Shown: positions 1 to 8,104, counted from the stretch's first letter. The stretch is DNA of 39,961 bases from Actinomycetota bacterium (GCA_023483915.1 JAMDEO010000234.1:1-39961); one strand, 5' to 3'. The notes: a model not told the origin generated them from the letters alone. Translations and numbers: made by a program.

Positions 1-1
1 C

Positions 2-232
2 GTCTGCCCGGCCATCCTTATGCTGTTTCTCAAGCTCGAGATCGAGGGGTTCACCAAAGATCTGGCTTTGTTCGCGAACGGAATCTACTTTGTCCATGTT
101 TGGTTCATAGTTCTGTACCTGCGAATAGCCGACCTCAGCGGAACCGCCATGACCTTCTTGGTCGCCTCTTCCTCGGTCATTGGGTCTTTCTTTCTGATCA
201 AGGCCAACGAGCGGCTGGGCTTCATGCTGTAA
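2..232 (+). CDS. C-terminal end of a multi-pass membrane protein, possibly acyltransferase-3 family (partial)
   Basis: The reading frame is open at the left edge of the window and ends at a TAA at 230-232, so only the last 76 or so residues are present. They form two hydrophobic segments: one around GIYFVHVWFIVLYL, then a second before the final ANERLGFML. A glycine-isoleucine-tyrosine-x-x-His motif at the start of a helix near the C-terminus resembles the end of acyltransferase-3 family proteins, which O-acylate surface polysaccharides. That match is from memory of the family pattern and is weak with so little sequence. It could be any other multi-pass inner-membrane protein. The 5' part lies outside the window. 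Confidence 0.4.
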   Translation, partial: VCPAILMLFLKLEIEGFTKDLALFANGIYFVHVWFIVLYLRIADLSGTAMTFLVASSSVIGSFFLIKANERLGFML

Positions 233-520
233 CGGGTCTCAGGATCCCGGCCCCATAGAAGAAGAAGTCGCCCGCGACGCTGTCCGGGATTCAGGCTTGT
301 TCAAACTGGAGACGGCCTGGGCTCGGGAGATGCTGTTCGTGCGCCAGGAGAAGGTCAAGGAGCCGAGTCTGCAGTAGCAAAGGGGTGAGGGCCATTCTCA
401 GGCGAAATAGGCGCCGCATTGGCCCATCGCCATCAACAGATCGCATTCCTTTACAAATGGGTAGTGGGTCTACTTGCTGGCCTATTTACCGGCAGGGACC
501 CTTGCGAGGCCAGAAAGCGC

Positions 521-961
521 TCACAGCCCCTTTGGAGTCAACTGATAATCGAACCGATACCCGTTCCGTTCTGCTATCGCCTGGACCGCCATGCGAATTC
601 TCGCGTAGTCGAGAGTGAACGCATACTTGTTGCCAAGCAGGCTGCCTTGGGCCTCTATGCCGCCATCGCGGCCTCCGGTTCCAGTCTTGTAGGTCTGCTT
701 CGAAAGTCCCCAGCCGCCGCCCACATCTCCGGCGTCACCGCCGGACATCCCAGAACCAGATTCTTTCAGCATCTCGAAAAAGCGAACGACGCGGTCGTCG
801 TCCTGCACCTTGAACTTGGCCGAGTACTCGACCGTCTTCTTGGAGAGGAAGGATTTCTGCTCGGCGATGACCAACTTGGCGTCGCCGCTTTCTCCTTTTC
901 CGCCAACTTTGGCTCCCACTTCGCTACCAAGGTAGGACCTGATCTCATCTGCAACTCCCAT
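521..961 (-). CDS. Conserved-looking hypothetical protein, 146 aa
   Basis: The ATG at 961 follows a good ribosome-binding site (GAGAGGAAGAG). I do not recognise the family. The N-terminal part (to about residue 70) alternates charged and hydrophobic residues as in a soluble alpha/beta domain. A glycine-rich stretch follows (about residues 72-100, with GSGMSGGDAGDVGGGWG), then a C-terminal segment YAFTLDYARIRMAVQAIAERNGY that looks helical. No signal peptide, membrane helix or cysteine is visible. It is transcribed away from the NfeD-like gene. Codon use and the RBS favour a real gene; no function can be assigned. Confidence 0.6.
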   Translation of the reverse strand: MGVADEIRSYLGSEVGAKVGGKGESGDAKLVIAEQKSFLSKKTVEYSAKFKVQDDDRVVRFFEMLKESGSGMSGGDAGDVGGGWGLSKQTYKTGTGGRDGGIEAQGSLLGNKYAFTLDYARIRMAVQAIAERNGYRFDYQLTPKGL

Positions 962-1262
962 GCTCTCTTCCTCTCGATACGTCTAATCTCTCGGCCGGGA
1001 TGGGTTCTCTCATCCTCTTCGACAGCCGGGCTGCTCTTCCTTAACTTCCAGGCCGAGACGCAACTGACCTTGGCGGGGTGTCGGCGGCGGGAAAAGGGAC
1101 CGGCACCAGTACCAGATCGTAATCGTTCCCGGTGGTGAACCATCGGGCGCGGCCAGCGCAGACCTCCCTCTCCGTCCAGGCGTGTGACATGATGAGGAAG
1201 ACTTGTGCGATAACGGGATGTCTCGGTCGGAAAGCGGCCCCAGGTAGGACATTGGTTATACC
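962..1262. other. Intergenic region with a possible 49-aa remnant ORF
   Basis: This roughly 300-bp gap separates two divergent genes. On the minus strand 1041-1190 is a 49-codon frame starting at an ATG, with coding-like text (GNDYDLVLVPVPFPAAD), but it has a poor RBS and no recognisable complete domain. It could be a decayed gene fragment. No clear promoter, repeat or RNA is visible. Confidence 0.2.
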
Positions 1263-1658
1263 TTGCGTAACGCGAAGGTAATTCTCAAATACGCCTTGCT
1301 TCAGTTAGCACAGACCTCGGTGGTAGTGGGCGTGCTCTTGTTGGTGAGGCAGTTCGTGAGTATCCCCGCCTGGATAATCGCCACTATTCTGGCTCTGTGG
1401 ATACTCAAGGACATAGCCCTTTACCCCAAGCTTTGGCGGGCCTACGCCTTTGATGATAATAGCCCCCTAAGGAAACTCGTCGGTCTAGAGGCGACCGTGG
1501 TCCTCCGCCTTGACCCGGTTGGATACGTGAGAGTAGAAGGCGAGCTCTGGAAGGCTGAAATCAGAAACCATGACCGGGGTGCAGAAAGAGGCGAGAGAAC
1601 ACGAGTGGTCGACATAAGAGGAACGACCCTGATAGTAGAGAAGTGCGATGAACGTTGA
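1263..1658 (+). CDS. NfeD-like membrane protein, short form
   Basis: A 131-aa protein starting at TTG (1263). Residues about 8-55 form two closely spaced membrane helices (ALLQLAQTSVVVGVLLLV and IPAWIIATILALWILKDIAL). From about residue 72 a compact beta-rich domain begins with GLEATVVLRLDPVGYVRVEGELW and ends with VVDIRGTTLIVEK. This is the OB-fold pattern of NfeD proteins: a conserved glycine after the helices, G-x-VRVxGE-W-A in the middle, and V-x-G-x-x-L-x-V at the end. NfeD proteins usually act with flotillin-like SPFH proteins or membrane serine proteases in membrane quality control; no such partner is visible here. The start is uncertain because no strong Shine-Dalgarno sequence precedes the TTG. 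Confidence 0.75.
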   Translation: MRNAKVILKYALLQLAQTSVVVGVLLLVRQFVSIPAWIIATILALWILKDIALYPKLWRAYAFDDNSPLRKLVGLEATVVLRLDPVGYVRVEGELWKAEIRNHDRGAERGERTRVVDIRGTTLIVEKCDER

Positions 1659-2167
1659 GTGTCGGTCGCGATGAAACAACGGCTCGTTTGAACTGTGGCC
1701 AAATCGGCTACGTTCGTAAAAGGCCCACGAGCAAATTGGCCGTAGTCCTCAGAGTCTCAACCAGACCCGCCTGCTCTTACCTAGAAACACAAGAGGGAAC
1801 CATCGTGAGCGCCGAGATTGCCAAAAATGAGAGGGGCAACCGGATGGTCGCCGCCTCTGTCACGCTCCCTAATGTTTGTAGGTCAGACGCCCGCTCGAAC
1901 TTGCGGAGTATACTTGCGGAGTATGAGTATCACACGAGGTTCCGCGACCACGCCCCGCTTCTCATTCTAGTATCGACTGACCGTGGCGGGAGTAGCGCTC
2001 CCATGAGCATAGACATCAATGGGGCGCCGGCCCCGCTCCTTCATGAGGCGGAAGCTCCTCGGCGATGGGTCTTGCGGCGCGTGCTGTCGTCGTGGCTCGG
2101 AACGATAGACGGCCGGGCTTCTCTATGTTTGCCGAGCTTGGTAATCATTCGAAGGTCACAGTCGTGA
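1655..2167 (+). CDS. Doubtful 170-aa ORF after the NfeD-like gene
   Basis: The frame starts at a TTG (1655) overlapping the NfeD stop codon by four bases, which would suit translational coupling. The protein is basic and cysteine-poor, with no motif I recognise. The first half (to about residue 100) is plausible coding text, including VVLRVSTRPACSYLETQEGT and TRFRDHAPLLILVS. The last 50 residues are low in hydrophobic-core character and may be non-coding readthrough. It may be a remnant of a gene disrupted when elements accreted at the adjacent att site. Confidence 0.28.
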   Translation: MSVGRDETTARLNCGQIGYVRKRPTSKLAVVLRVSTRPACSYLETQEGTIVSAEIAKNERGNRMVAASVTLPNVCRSDARSNLRSILAEYEYHTRFRDHAPLLILVSTDRGGSSAPMSIDINGAPAPLLHEAEAPRRWVLRRVLSSWLGTIDGRASLCLPSLVIIRRSQS

Positions 2168-2289
2168 TGTGCCGAAGCTGACAGCGGAGCATCTCCAGCC
2201 GAAAGGGGACTATCGGTTCCGGGGGGGACGACACGAGGCCTGACCAGTCGGTCGTACACTAACATGACCCGACCAACACGAACAGTTTA

Positions 2290-2379
2290 GGCTGTCAGTT
2301 TGGCTGTCAAACCTCGCCGATTGGTCCGCAGTCCCAAAGCTGTCACAAGAGATACTGGCGATTTGCAGGCCAAACCGGA
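2290..2379 (+). repeat. Diverged copy of the integrase-side arm of element B
   Basis: This stretch aligns with the 90 or so bases between integrase B and the tRNA (33149-33241). Both begin with a tandem GGYTGTCA direct repeat, share a GCTG-y-mACAAGA block in the middle, and end with TGCAGG-n-n-AAACC just before the tRNA-derived core. In a serially occupied tRNA site this is the expected scar of an older element whose integrase end lay here. No integrase remnant is recognisable to its left. Confidence 0.6.
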
Positions 2380-2422
2380 GTGCCCTCGGCGCGAATCGAA
2401 CGCGCGACACAAGGTTTAGGAA
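2380..2422 (+). repeat. Attachment-site core, left copy (3' half of tRNA-Arg)
   Basis: This 43-bp sequence is identical to the anticodon-to-3'-end part of the tRNA-Arg gene at 33241-33284. It begins GTGCCCTCGGCGCG and ends GGTTTAGGAA. It lacks the 5' half of the tRNA, so it is an attachment-site relic and not a tRNA. Element A begins immediately to its right. Confidence 0.92.
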
Positions 2423-2548
2423 GCCGCCGTCGGGCTGTCTATGGCGTATTACGACGTGCTATTGCGTTCATTTCGCCGGCCGTCAACCGTCCATATTCTC
2501 CATTGTGGACACTGGGTGTTATTTCGGTAGGCGTGCCGGAAGGCGGGG
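2413..2548 (+). repeat. 136-bp element-end repeat, copy 1 (right arm only)
   Basis: This copy starts inside the att core at GGTTTAGGAAGCCGCC and ends GTAGGCGTGCCGGAAGGCGG. It aligns without gaps, at roughly four identical bases in five, with 4742-4877 and 15443-15578. It contains the arm-like motif CTATGGCGTATTACGACGTG. Here the left half of the repeat is replaced by tRNA sequence, as expected at an integrated end. It is probably the P' arm recognised by the integrase. Confidence 0.8.
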
Positions 2549-2773
2549 CCGGCTGCTTGCTCAATCGGAAACCTACTGATTTCTCCAAGGTCGGATTTCA
2601 TGCAAGTGCTGCGGCATGTGCCATGGCAATTGCCGCGGCATAAACCGTGCCAGACACCGTGGAAGACGCTCCAACACGCAGGCATGCAGAGTCATGCGCA
2701 CTAGCGAAGCATGTAGACGCCGAAGAGTAGTAGACTCGGGTTTGCCTACATGCATGATGATCGGGGGACCTAA
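2549..2773. promoter_or_regulatory. Upstream region of the AlbA_2 gene with an inverted repeat
   Basis: The region contains GCATGTAG (2709-2716) and its exact inverse CTACATGC (2746-2753), separated by 29 bases, just before the start of the AlbA_2/GHKL gene. A second cluster of CATGCC/GGCATG-like words lies near 2610-2640. This may be an operator for autoregulation by that protein. No convincing -10/-35 pair is visible. Confidence 0.3.
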
Positions 2774-4408
2774 TTGGAGTTGCAGGAACTGGAAAGCCTT
2801 CTGGCGGATGGCGAGGATGAGCGACTCGATTTCAAAGAGGCAAGAACTCACTTCGACTTCGAGAAGCTCGTCGACTACTGTGTCGCCTTCGCCAACGAAG
2901 GCGGAGGAAGACTAATTCTCGGAGTGACCGACGCAAAGCCGCATCAGGTAGTGGGAACGACAGCGTTCCAGGAGCCGGCACGAACAGCTGCCGGAATCAT
3001 GGAGCGTCTCCACCTGAAAGTGGAGGTGGAGAGAGTTATGCACCCGAACGGCGCAGTTCTCGTTGTTACTGTTCCGGGTCGCCCAATAGGCGTCCCCATT
3101 CACTATCGCGGGACTTACTGGATGCGAGCTGGCGACTCTCTCGTACCGATGACTCCCGATCAGATAAAGAAGATCCTCGATGAGGCGCAGCCCGATTTCT
3201 CCGCTCAGATGGTTCCAAACGGGACCCTTCACGATCTCGACCCTACCGCAATCGCGTTGCTCCGGGGAGCTTGGCGACGCAAATCAGGGAATGAAAACAT
3301 CGCGAATTCTGACGACGAACAGCTTCTAAGCGATCTTGAGCTAGTCGTTGAAGGCAAGGTGACTTACGCAGCACTAGTTCTTGTCGGAGCCAGCCAAGGC
3401 CTGAACAGACACCTGCCGCAGGCGGAAGTGATCTTCGAGTATCGCTCCAGGGAAGAATCTCTTCCCTATCAGCAACGAAAGGAATACCGGCAGGGCTTTC
3501 TTACGTACCAGGCGGACCTGTGGGACACGGTTAATCTTCGAAATGAGGTCCACCAATACCAAGAAGGCCTTTTCATGAGAGAGATTCCGACTTTCAACGA
3601 AAGCGTCGTGCGAGAAGCCATATTGAATGCAGTCTGCCACAGAGATTACAGATTCCCGGAGTCCATCTTCATTCGTCAGTTCCCAAGCAAGCTCGAAATC
3701 ATCAGCCCGGGCGGGTTCCCTCCTGGCGTAGACGCAGAGAACATCCTGTGGAGGCAATCGCCACGAAACCGGCGAATTGCGGAGGTTTTGGCGAAATGTG
3801 GTTTCGTGGAGAGATCGGGGCAGGGAGCGAACCGGATGTACGAGGAAAGTGTCCGGGAGAGCAAACCGCTGCCCGACTATTCAGGAACAGATGACTTCCA
3901 AGTGTTTCTTACCATCAGCGGCGAGGTTCAAGACGCCCAATTCCTGCGCTTCCTGGAGGAAGTCGGGAGTCAGACTCTGTCCAGCTTCAACACTGTTGAC
4001 CTTTTGGTCTTGTCCCTGGTTTACCAGGAGAAGCCGATCCCTCCGAAGTTTCAGGACCGACTTCCTAGACTGTGCAACCTAGGACTAGTCGAACGAATTG
4101 GGCGTGGCAAGGGAACCAAATACATTCTGGGACGTAAGTTTCATCAGTACCTAGGTCGGGGAGGAACGTATACGCGGAGACGCGGCCTAGACCGGGAAAC
4201 CAACAAGGAACTTCTCCTCCGGCATATACGGGATAGCAGGCGAACGGGTGCCGATTTCGGTAGTTTGCAGGAGGTTCTTCCTGCTCTTTCCCGTGGTCAG
4301 ATCAAGACTCTCCTCAGCGAACTCAAGCGCGATGGCCGAATCCAAGTTGTCGGTCGAACTCGGTCGGCTCGCTGGTTCCCGGGAGATCACAAGTCCGCCT
4401 CTTCGTGA
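2774..4408 (+). CDS. Schlafen/AlbA_2 DNA-binding domain protein with GHKL ATPase and winged-helix regions
   Basis: A 544-aa protein starting at TTG after GGGGGACC. Residues about 8-130 match the AlbA_2 (Schlafen-like) domain: the entry motif DERLDFKEA, then ANEGGGRLILGVTD and HYRGTYWMRAGDS. Residues about 255-360 carry the GHKL-type ATP-binding signature of the COG2865 group: REAILNAVCHRDY (N-box), ISPGGFPPGV (G1), and NRRIAEVLAKCGFVERSGQG. The C-terminal 150 residues look like two winged-helix units. Such proteins are often annotated ATP-dependent transcriptional regulators or RecG-related, and many occur in mobile elements and defence islands. It is the only gene of module I. An iteron-like array follows it, and an inverted repeat precedes it. 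A DNA-binding regulatory or defence role is inferred. Confidence 0.82.
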   Translation: MELQELESLLADGEDERLDFKEARTHFDFEKLVDYCVAFANEGGGRLILGVTDAKPHQVVGTTAFQEPARTAAGIMERLHLKVEVERVMHPNGAVLVVTVPGRPIGVPIHYRGTYWMRAGDSLVPMTPDQIKKILDEAQPDFSAQMVPNGTLHDLDPTAIALLRGAWRRKSGNENIANSDDEQLLSDLELVVEGKVTYAALVLVGASQGLNRHLPQAEVIFEYRSREESLPYQQRKEYRQGFLTYQADLWDTVNLRNEVHQYQEGLFMREIPTFNESVVREAILNAVCHRDYRFPESIFIRQFPSKLEIISPGGFPPGVDAENILWRQSPRNRRIAEVLAKCGFVERSGQGANRMYEESVRESKPLPDYSGTDDFQVFLTISGEVQDAQFLRFLEEVGSQTLSSFNTVDLLVLSLVYQEKPIPPKFQDRLPRLCNLGLVERIGRGKGTKYILGRKFHQYLGRGGTYTRRRGLDRETNKELLLRHIRDSRRTGADFGSLQEVLPALSRGQIKTLLSELKRDGRIQVVGRTRSARWFPGDHKSASS

Positions 4409-4437
4409 GGTGCTCTTCCTGCTCACATCCGGCAGCT

Positions 4438-4643
4438 CCAATTGGCTGCCATTTGCCTGTTGCTGAGTGGTGCGAGAGCCCTTGGGGGAGTGTTTCTTTC
4501 TGAGCCAATTTGCAGCCAATCCCGAGCCAATTTGCAGCCAATCCGCAATCCGGGTTCGTCTTCCGAAGTGACTCATAGGTAGTCATCGAGGCAATTCCCC
4601 TAGGCAAGCCTGTTCGGCTCTAAGCCAATTTGCAGCCAATTGG
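4438..4643. repeat. Iteron-like array (three direct copies, one inverted)
   Basis: GAGCCAATTTGCAGCCAATC occurs at 4502-4522 and again at 4524-4544, exactly 22 bases apart (two helical turns). A third close copy, AAGCCAATTTGCAGCCAAT, is at 4622-4643. A diverged inverted copy (CCAATTGGCTGCCATTTGCC) is at 4438-4458. Regular 22-bp spacing suggests cooperative protein binding, as in replication iterons or an operator array. The adjacent AlbA_2/GHKL protein or a replication protein are possible ligands; neither is shown. No gene is seen between 4409 and 4694. Confidence 0.65.
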
Positions 4644-4694
4644 CGCTTAGCATCTAAAGACAGCCATAACCTCAGCGAGGGCCCGCCTATACTC

Positions 4695-4877
4695 GTCCAT
4701 TATGTGCTACTGAGTACCATAAAGTACCAGGTTGTACATATGGTTTAGGAAGCCGCCGTCGCCCTGTTCATCGCGTATTACCAAGTATCATTGTGTTCAC
4801 TTCGCCGCGGGAGAACCGTCCATATTGTCCATCCTTGACACTGAGTATTATCTCGGTAGGCGTGCCAGAAGGCGGGG
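4695..4877 (+). repeat. 183-bp attP-like repeat, module I/II junction
   Basis: The copy aligns without gaps with 15396-15578. Its left 47 bp carry arm-like words (GTGCTACTGAGTACCATAAA, GTACCAGGTTGTAC), then comes GGTTTAGGAAGCCGCC, and the right part repeats the arm word CATCGCGTATTACCAAGTAT. The arrangement arm - tRNA-loop core - arm is that of an attP site, yet only about 10 bp of the core match the tRNA. No gene lies in this repeat; 4878-5003 to its right shows nothing recognisable. Confidence 0.75.
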
Positions 4878-5003
4878 CAAGCATCGCCACGAAAGGGGGA
4901 GGGGACTCACTCCGCCCCTTCACGCGCCCGCGCGCCTTAACTGTAGCCCTCACCCATCCCGCCAAGCTAGCCTAGCGCGTCTTGCCCACCAGTCTCGCAA
5001 GCA

Positions 5004-5174
5004 TTATTTGCGAGCCTGCACCGAGACTTTGGCATAGTAGTCGGCGGCGTCCGGTCTCGACTCGGCGCCGTGCCTCTCCGATGAGGTGAACACCCGACGC
5101 ATGAAGACAGGGGAAACAATCTGCTCGCGCATGCGGTCAATCGGCAAGATACTGACTCCCACTCCTGCGAGCAT
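5004..5174 (-). CDS. Small unrecognised protein, 56 aa, downstream of the CocE-like hydrolase
   Basis: ATG at 5174 follows a strong AGGGGGAC ribosome-binding site, 42 bases after the stop of the hydrolase gene on the same strand. The 56-residue product contains GVGVSILPIDRMREQI near the start and ADYYAKVSVQARK at the end. It is soluble, rich in arginine, and has no cysteine. Codon choice is coding-like. It could be a genuine small protein of the cluster or the C-terminal part of an older gene; I do not recognise a family. Confidence 0.45.
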   Translation of the reverse strand: MLAGVGVSILPIDRMREQIVSPVFMRRVFTSSERHGAESRPDAADYYAKVSVQARK

Positions 5175-5216
5175 CGAACGGTCCCCCTGCCTACGTAGTC
5201 GCTTGGCGGAGTCGCT

Positions 5217-7019
5217 CTACCTATAGATGTAGTCGCCCGCCTTGTAGCGTGGCGGTACCACGGGGATCTGCAGAAACGAATCGTACTTTCCGCCCGTGTG
5301 CATGACGTGCTTGCCCTTGTTGTCGGTGTCCCACGAAAAGGGCTCGAACCAGCCCTCGCGGAAATACCTGCCGGCGATCTGCAAGCGCAGCTTCTCGCCC
5401 TTGTGCCAGATACGGCCATAGGGGAAGAAGGCGATCTGCACCAGCACGATCTCGCCCGGCTTGAGCCGTTCTTCCACCCTATGCGAGTGGATCGGCTGGT
5501 AGTCGGTGGAGGCTTCCTCGTCCAGTCCCCGGTGAGACACTCGCAGCCGGCCCCACGCCCCTGGGTGCGGCTCATCGAGCACCGAGGTGGGGAGAAAGTT
5601 GCCGTTCTGGTCGAGCTTCTGGATGGTGAGGAACAGGTCCATCTCATCGTGCCCGTCGGCTTCGACCCACAGATGCGCCTTCCAGAAGCCGGTGAGCTCA
5701 ATGTCCTCCGTGAAGGTAATGTCGAAGGTGGTGAGCCCCTCTCGGGCATCGTAGGAAACCTGCGATTCAGCGGGCACACTGTCCCAGGAGAGCGACCCAC
5801 CGGTGAGACTCAGGTCGGCCGTGCTGCCCGGCGCGCCTTCCTGAGTGGCTGCGTCGCCGCTCGGCTGCGCGCCCGAGGCGTCGAGATAGAGCTTGCGGTA
5901 TTGGGTGCGGGCTAGGGGAAACTCCTTCTCTGGCCGATTGATCTGGAAATCGTATTCGAAGGCGTCCATGATCTCGAGGCGCACCCGGGGGGTCAGTTCC
6001 CACCCGTTGCGGACGCCCTTCAGGTAGCGATCATAGAAGAGCTTAAGGTCCTGCTGGTTCCACCAGGCGTACGTGTCGGGCCATTCGAACTCTCGATGGA
6101 TGCGCAGCCACTTCTTGGGCGAGCGGATCTTCCGGAAGCCCCTCACCGACCCATTCAGGTGCAGATGGCTCCAACTCCCTGTTATGTACGCCGGGATCCT
6201 GATCTTCGCGAAATTGGGGACCTTCGACTCCCAGTACGCGTTCCACATCGGGTACTCCTTGAGCATCCCGACTACGTCCTCGATGTAGCCGGGACCGCTC
6301 TGCGCGCCCATGACGAAGTTCACGAAGCCGGGGCACGGGATGCCGTTCTCGGTCACGAACTCCCGGTAGATGTCGGAGAGACCCTCCCAGGGAGCGATGC
6401 AGGCAAGGCCTGCGGGCTGCTCGGCCGCGATCCACCACTGCACCATCGCAAGACCCGAGTTGCCGAACATGCCAACTTTGCCGTTCGACCAGACCTGGCC
6501 CGCAATCCAGTCGACGGTGTCCGCCCCGTCCTGACCGTCTTGCGGACCCCAGATGACCAGGTTGCCCTCGGAGTGGCCGGCGCCGCGAGAGTCGGCGTTC
6601 ACCACCGCGTAACCCTTTTTACACCAGTAGGCGGGGTCCGGGCCCTCGAATCTAGCCATTTTGGAAAAGGTCTCGGGAGGAACACCGAAGGCTTGCCAGG
6701 TCTTGGGGCTATCCCCGGGGCGCTTGCCGAAGAAACACCACGCGAGGATGGTTGGCAGGTTGTAGAGGCTCTCGGCGCCATCGGGGCGATACACGTCCAC
6801 ATAGATGATGGTCCCGTCGCGCATCTTCACCGCCACGTCCTGGTCGACACGTATCCCGTCTTCGACGTAGGTGCGCGGGTTCATGGGCGGGTGATAGCCA
6901 AGACCATCAATGAGAAGCTTGTCCGGCGTCGGTGAGGGAGGAGACGGTCTATATATCACCGCTACTTTTTCGTGGCCAAAGTCCTCAATGATCTCCAATA
7001 TGGAATCCGGATTGCTCAT
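5217..7019 (-). CDS. CocE/NonD family hydrolase (X-Pro dipeptidyl-peptidase S15-like)
   Basis: The start is ATG 7019, chosen for its GGAGAAGGA ribosome-binding site; an upstream in-frame ATG lacks one. The 600-aa product has an alpha/beta-hydrolase half with GTIIYVDVYRPDG (S15 entry strand), NADSRGAGHSEG (oxyanion region), the nucleophile elbow GMFGNSGLAM with Ser, and a cap with WNAYWESK. The C-terminal half is a beta jelly-roll (PepX_C-like): DITFTEDIELTGFWKAHLWV and LQIAGRYFREG. Members hydrolyse esters, amides or acyl-peptides such as cocaine and glutaryl-7-ACA; the substrate here is unknown. It is 34 bases downstream of the acyl carrier protein gene, so hydrolysis of a carrier-bound or related acyl compound is conceivable. 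No signal peptide; probably cytoplasmic. Confidence 0.88.
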   Translation of the reverse strand: MSNPDSILEIIEDFGHEKVAVIYRPSPPSPTPDKLLIDGLGYHPPMNPRTYVEDGIRVDQDVAVKMRDGTIIYVDVYRPDGAESLYNLPTILAWCFFGKRPGDSPKTWQAFGVPPETFSKMARFEGPDPAYWCKKGYAVVNADSRGAGHSEGNLVIWGPQDGQDGADTVDWIAGQVWSNGKVGMFGNSGLAMVQWWIAAEQPAGLACIAPWEGLSDIYREFVTENGIPCPGFVNFVMGAQSGPGYIEDVVGMLKEYPMWNAYWESKVPNFAKIRIPAYITGSWSHLHLNGSVRGFRKIRSPKKWLRIHREFEWPDTYAWWNQQDLKLFYDRYLKGVRNGWELTPRVRLEIMDAFEYDFQINRPEKEFPLARTQYRKLYLDASGAQPSGDAATQEGAPGSTADLSLTGGSLSWDSVPAESQVSYDAREGLTTFDITFTEDIELTGFWKAHLWVEADGHDEMDLFLTIQKLDQNGNFLPTSVLDEPHPGAWGRLRVSHRGLDEEASTDYQPIHSHRVEERLKPGEIVLVQIAFFPYGRIWHKGEKLRLQIAGRYFREGWFEPFSWDTDNKGKHVMHTGGKYDSFLQIPVVPPRYKAGDYIYR

Positions 7020-7053
7020 TCCTTCTCCTGGGCGGATACAACAATCGCTTGCA

Positions 7054-7314
7054 CTAATGTTCTGCAATTCGCACCAGTAAATCTATTGCATCTTTGATTG
7101 TTTTCTTCCTACGGAACTCCATGAAGGGGATCTCCAACCCTAAATCATCTTCAAGTATGTTGATCATCCTCACAAAATTCACCGATTTCGCGCCCAGATC
7201 GGCAATCAATTCAGTTCGCTCATGCAACTCTTCCACCGGCGTGTTCAGAGCCACTGAGACAGCGAGAAACATTGTTGCCTCGACTTGATCCCGCAGGGTC
7301 ACGATACTTGCCAT
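7054..7314 (-). CDS. Acyl carrier protein-like
   Basis: An 86-aa acidic protein with the acyl-carrier four-helix pattern: LRDQVEATMFLAVSVALN (helix 1), ELIADLGAKSVNFVRMINIL (the Ser of GAKSV is the expected phosphopantetheine attachment site; canonical text is GADSL), EDDLGLEIPFMEFRRKKTI and DAIDLLVRIAE. The Asp before Ser in the usual DSL motif is Lys here, an uncommon variant that could affect recognition by the 4'-phosphopantetheinyl transferase. It is sandwiched between a carboxymuconolactone-decarboxylase-like gene and the CocE-like hydrolase, with no ketosynthase nearby, so a dedicated carrier in a small acyl-handling pathway is inferred rather than fatty-acid synthesis. Confidence 0.85.
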   Translation of the reverse strand: MASIVTLRDQVEATMFLAVSVALNTPVEELHERTELIADLGAKSVNFVRMINILEDDLGLEIPFMEFRRKKTIKDAIDLLVRIAEH

Positions 7315-7356
7315 CCTTTTCCTCCGGTAGGAAGCATTGGCCGTACGGAAGTCGGC

Positions 7357-7935
7357 TTAGGGGTAAGCGGGAGCAGGTTCGTTGAACGCGTTCAAGATGG
7401 TGCCAACCAACTTATAGAACCCAGCGACAAAGACGAGGGCTGCCACTCCATTTTCTCCGAACTTCTCGATTGCCTGGGAGAACACGGGACCCGGCACCGG
7501 ACCGCTTTGCGAGAGAGAAAGAGCTAGGTCGTAAGCGATTGCCTCATCTGCTGTGAGATCCGACGGTCGTTGCCCGGCCAGAATCGAAGCAATCTTGCGA
7601 TCGGAAAGGCCAAATCCCTGGGCCAGCTTACCGTTCGCGTACATTGCGTATTGCGCCCGAGCGGCGCCAACAGTAACCAGCGCGACAATGGCGTGTATCC
7701 CGCCGCCGACACTTCCCAAGCTGTTCCCGATGATGGCGCGGCTCAAGGGGAATACCATTTTTCCTATGCCGACGTTGTGGATCAAGGCGTTCGAGGGGCC
7801 ATTGAGGCCTCCGTTTTCCCACTTCCAAATGTAAGGCATCGACTGCATGGCAGCCGCGTGTGCCTCGTAGAACTCCTTCTGCTCTTCGTTCAGATCTTCT
7901 GGTTTGAGATAGGGGAGTCGAACTTCTGCTTGCAT
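7357..7935 (-). CDS. Carboxymuconolactone decarboxylase/AhpD-fold protein lacking the CxxC
   Basis: The start ATG 7935 has GAGGTG eight bases upstream; a longer frame to 7980 is less likely. The 192-aa protein shows the all-helical CMD pattern: LYLKPEDLNEEQKEFYEAH-like N-terminus, RAIIGNSLGSVGGGIHAIVALVTV, ARAQYAMYANGKLAQGFGLSDRKI, DLTADEAIAYDLALSLS and GENGVAALVFVAGFYKLVGTIL. AhpD-type members have a redox CxxC before the AxxxGLxxxxI helix; here it reads QYAMYANG, so the protein belongs to the cysteine-free branch, whose enzymatic roles are mostly undefined. It is the first gene of a leftward operon (CMD, ACP, hydrolase, 56-aa ORF). Confidence 0.75.
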   Translation of the reverse strand: MQAEVRLPYLKPEDLNEEQKEFYEAHAAAMQSMPYIWKWENGGLNGPSNALIHNVGIGKMVFPLSRAIIGNSLGSVGGGIHAIVALVTVGAARAQYAMYANGKLAQGFGLSDRKIASILAGQRPSDLTADEAIAYDLALSLSQSGPVPGPVFSQAIEKFGENGVAALVFVAGFYKLVGTILNAFNEPAPAYP

Positions 7936-8104
7936 AGCCAACACCTCGAGAAGAACGTGCTTAGCTGACCTTTGCGTCATTTAGAACCTGATATCCGGCA
8001 GCACCTATGACTCCAACGACATGAGACGACTCGACGTTTAGTATCGGCTCAGGCAGTTGAGGTGCTCCAGCGTCCCAGCTTGATTCCTCCTTCCTGTCCC
8101 GTAA

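Noticed and set aside
234..377. Open frame with coding-like text ending in TAG at 375-377 (RDAVRDSGLFKLETAWAREM)
   Set aside because: It has no start codon with an RBS and no recognisable family. It overlaps the end of the membrane-protein frame, so it may only be a decayed fragment.
419..1138. 239-aa plus-strand frame
   Set aside because: It lies opposite the 146-aa minus-strand gene, which has a good RBS; the plus-strand text is rich in Arg, Pro and Ser as expected of an antisense frame.
4967..5800. 277-aa minus-strand frame overlapping the CocE-like gene
   Set aside because: Its composition is that of a shifted reading of the hydrolase gene (Ser/Arg/Pro-rich). A better 56-aa frame with an RBS explains the non-overlapping part.
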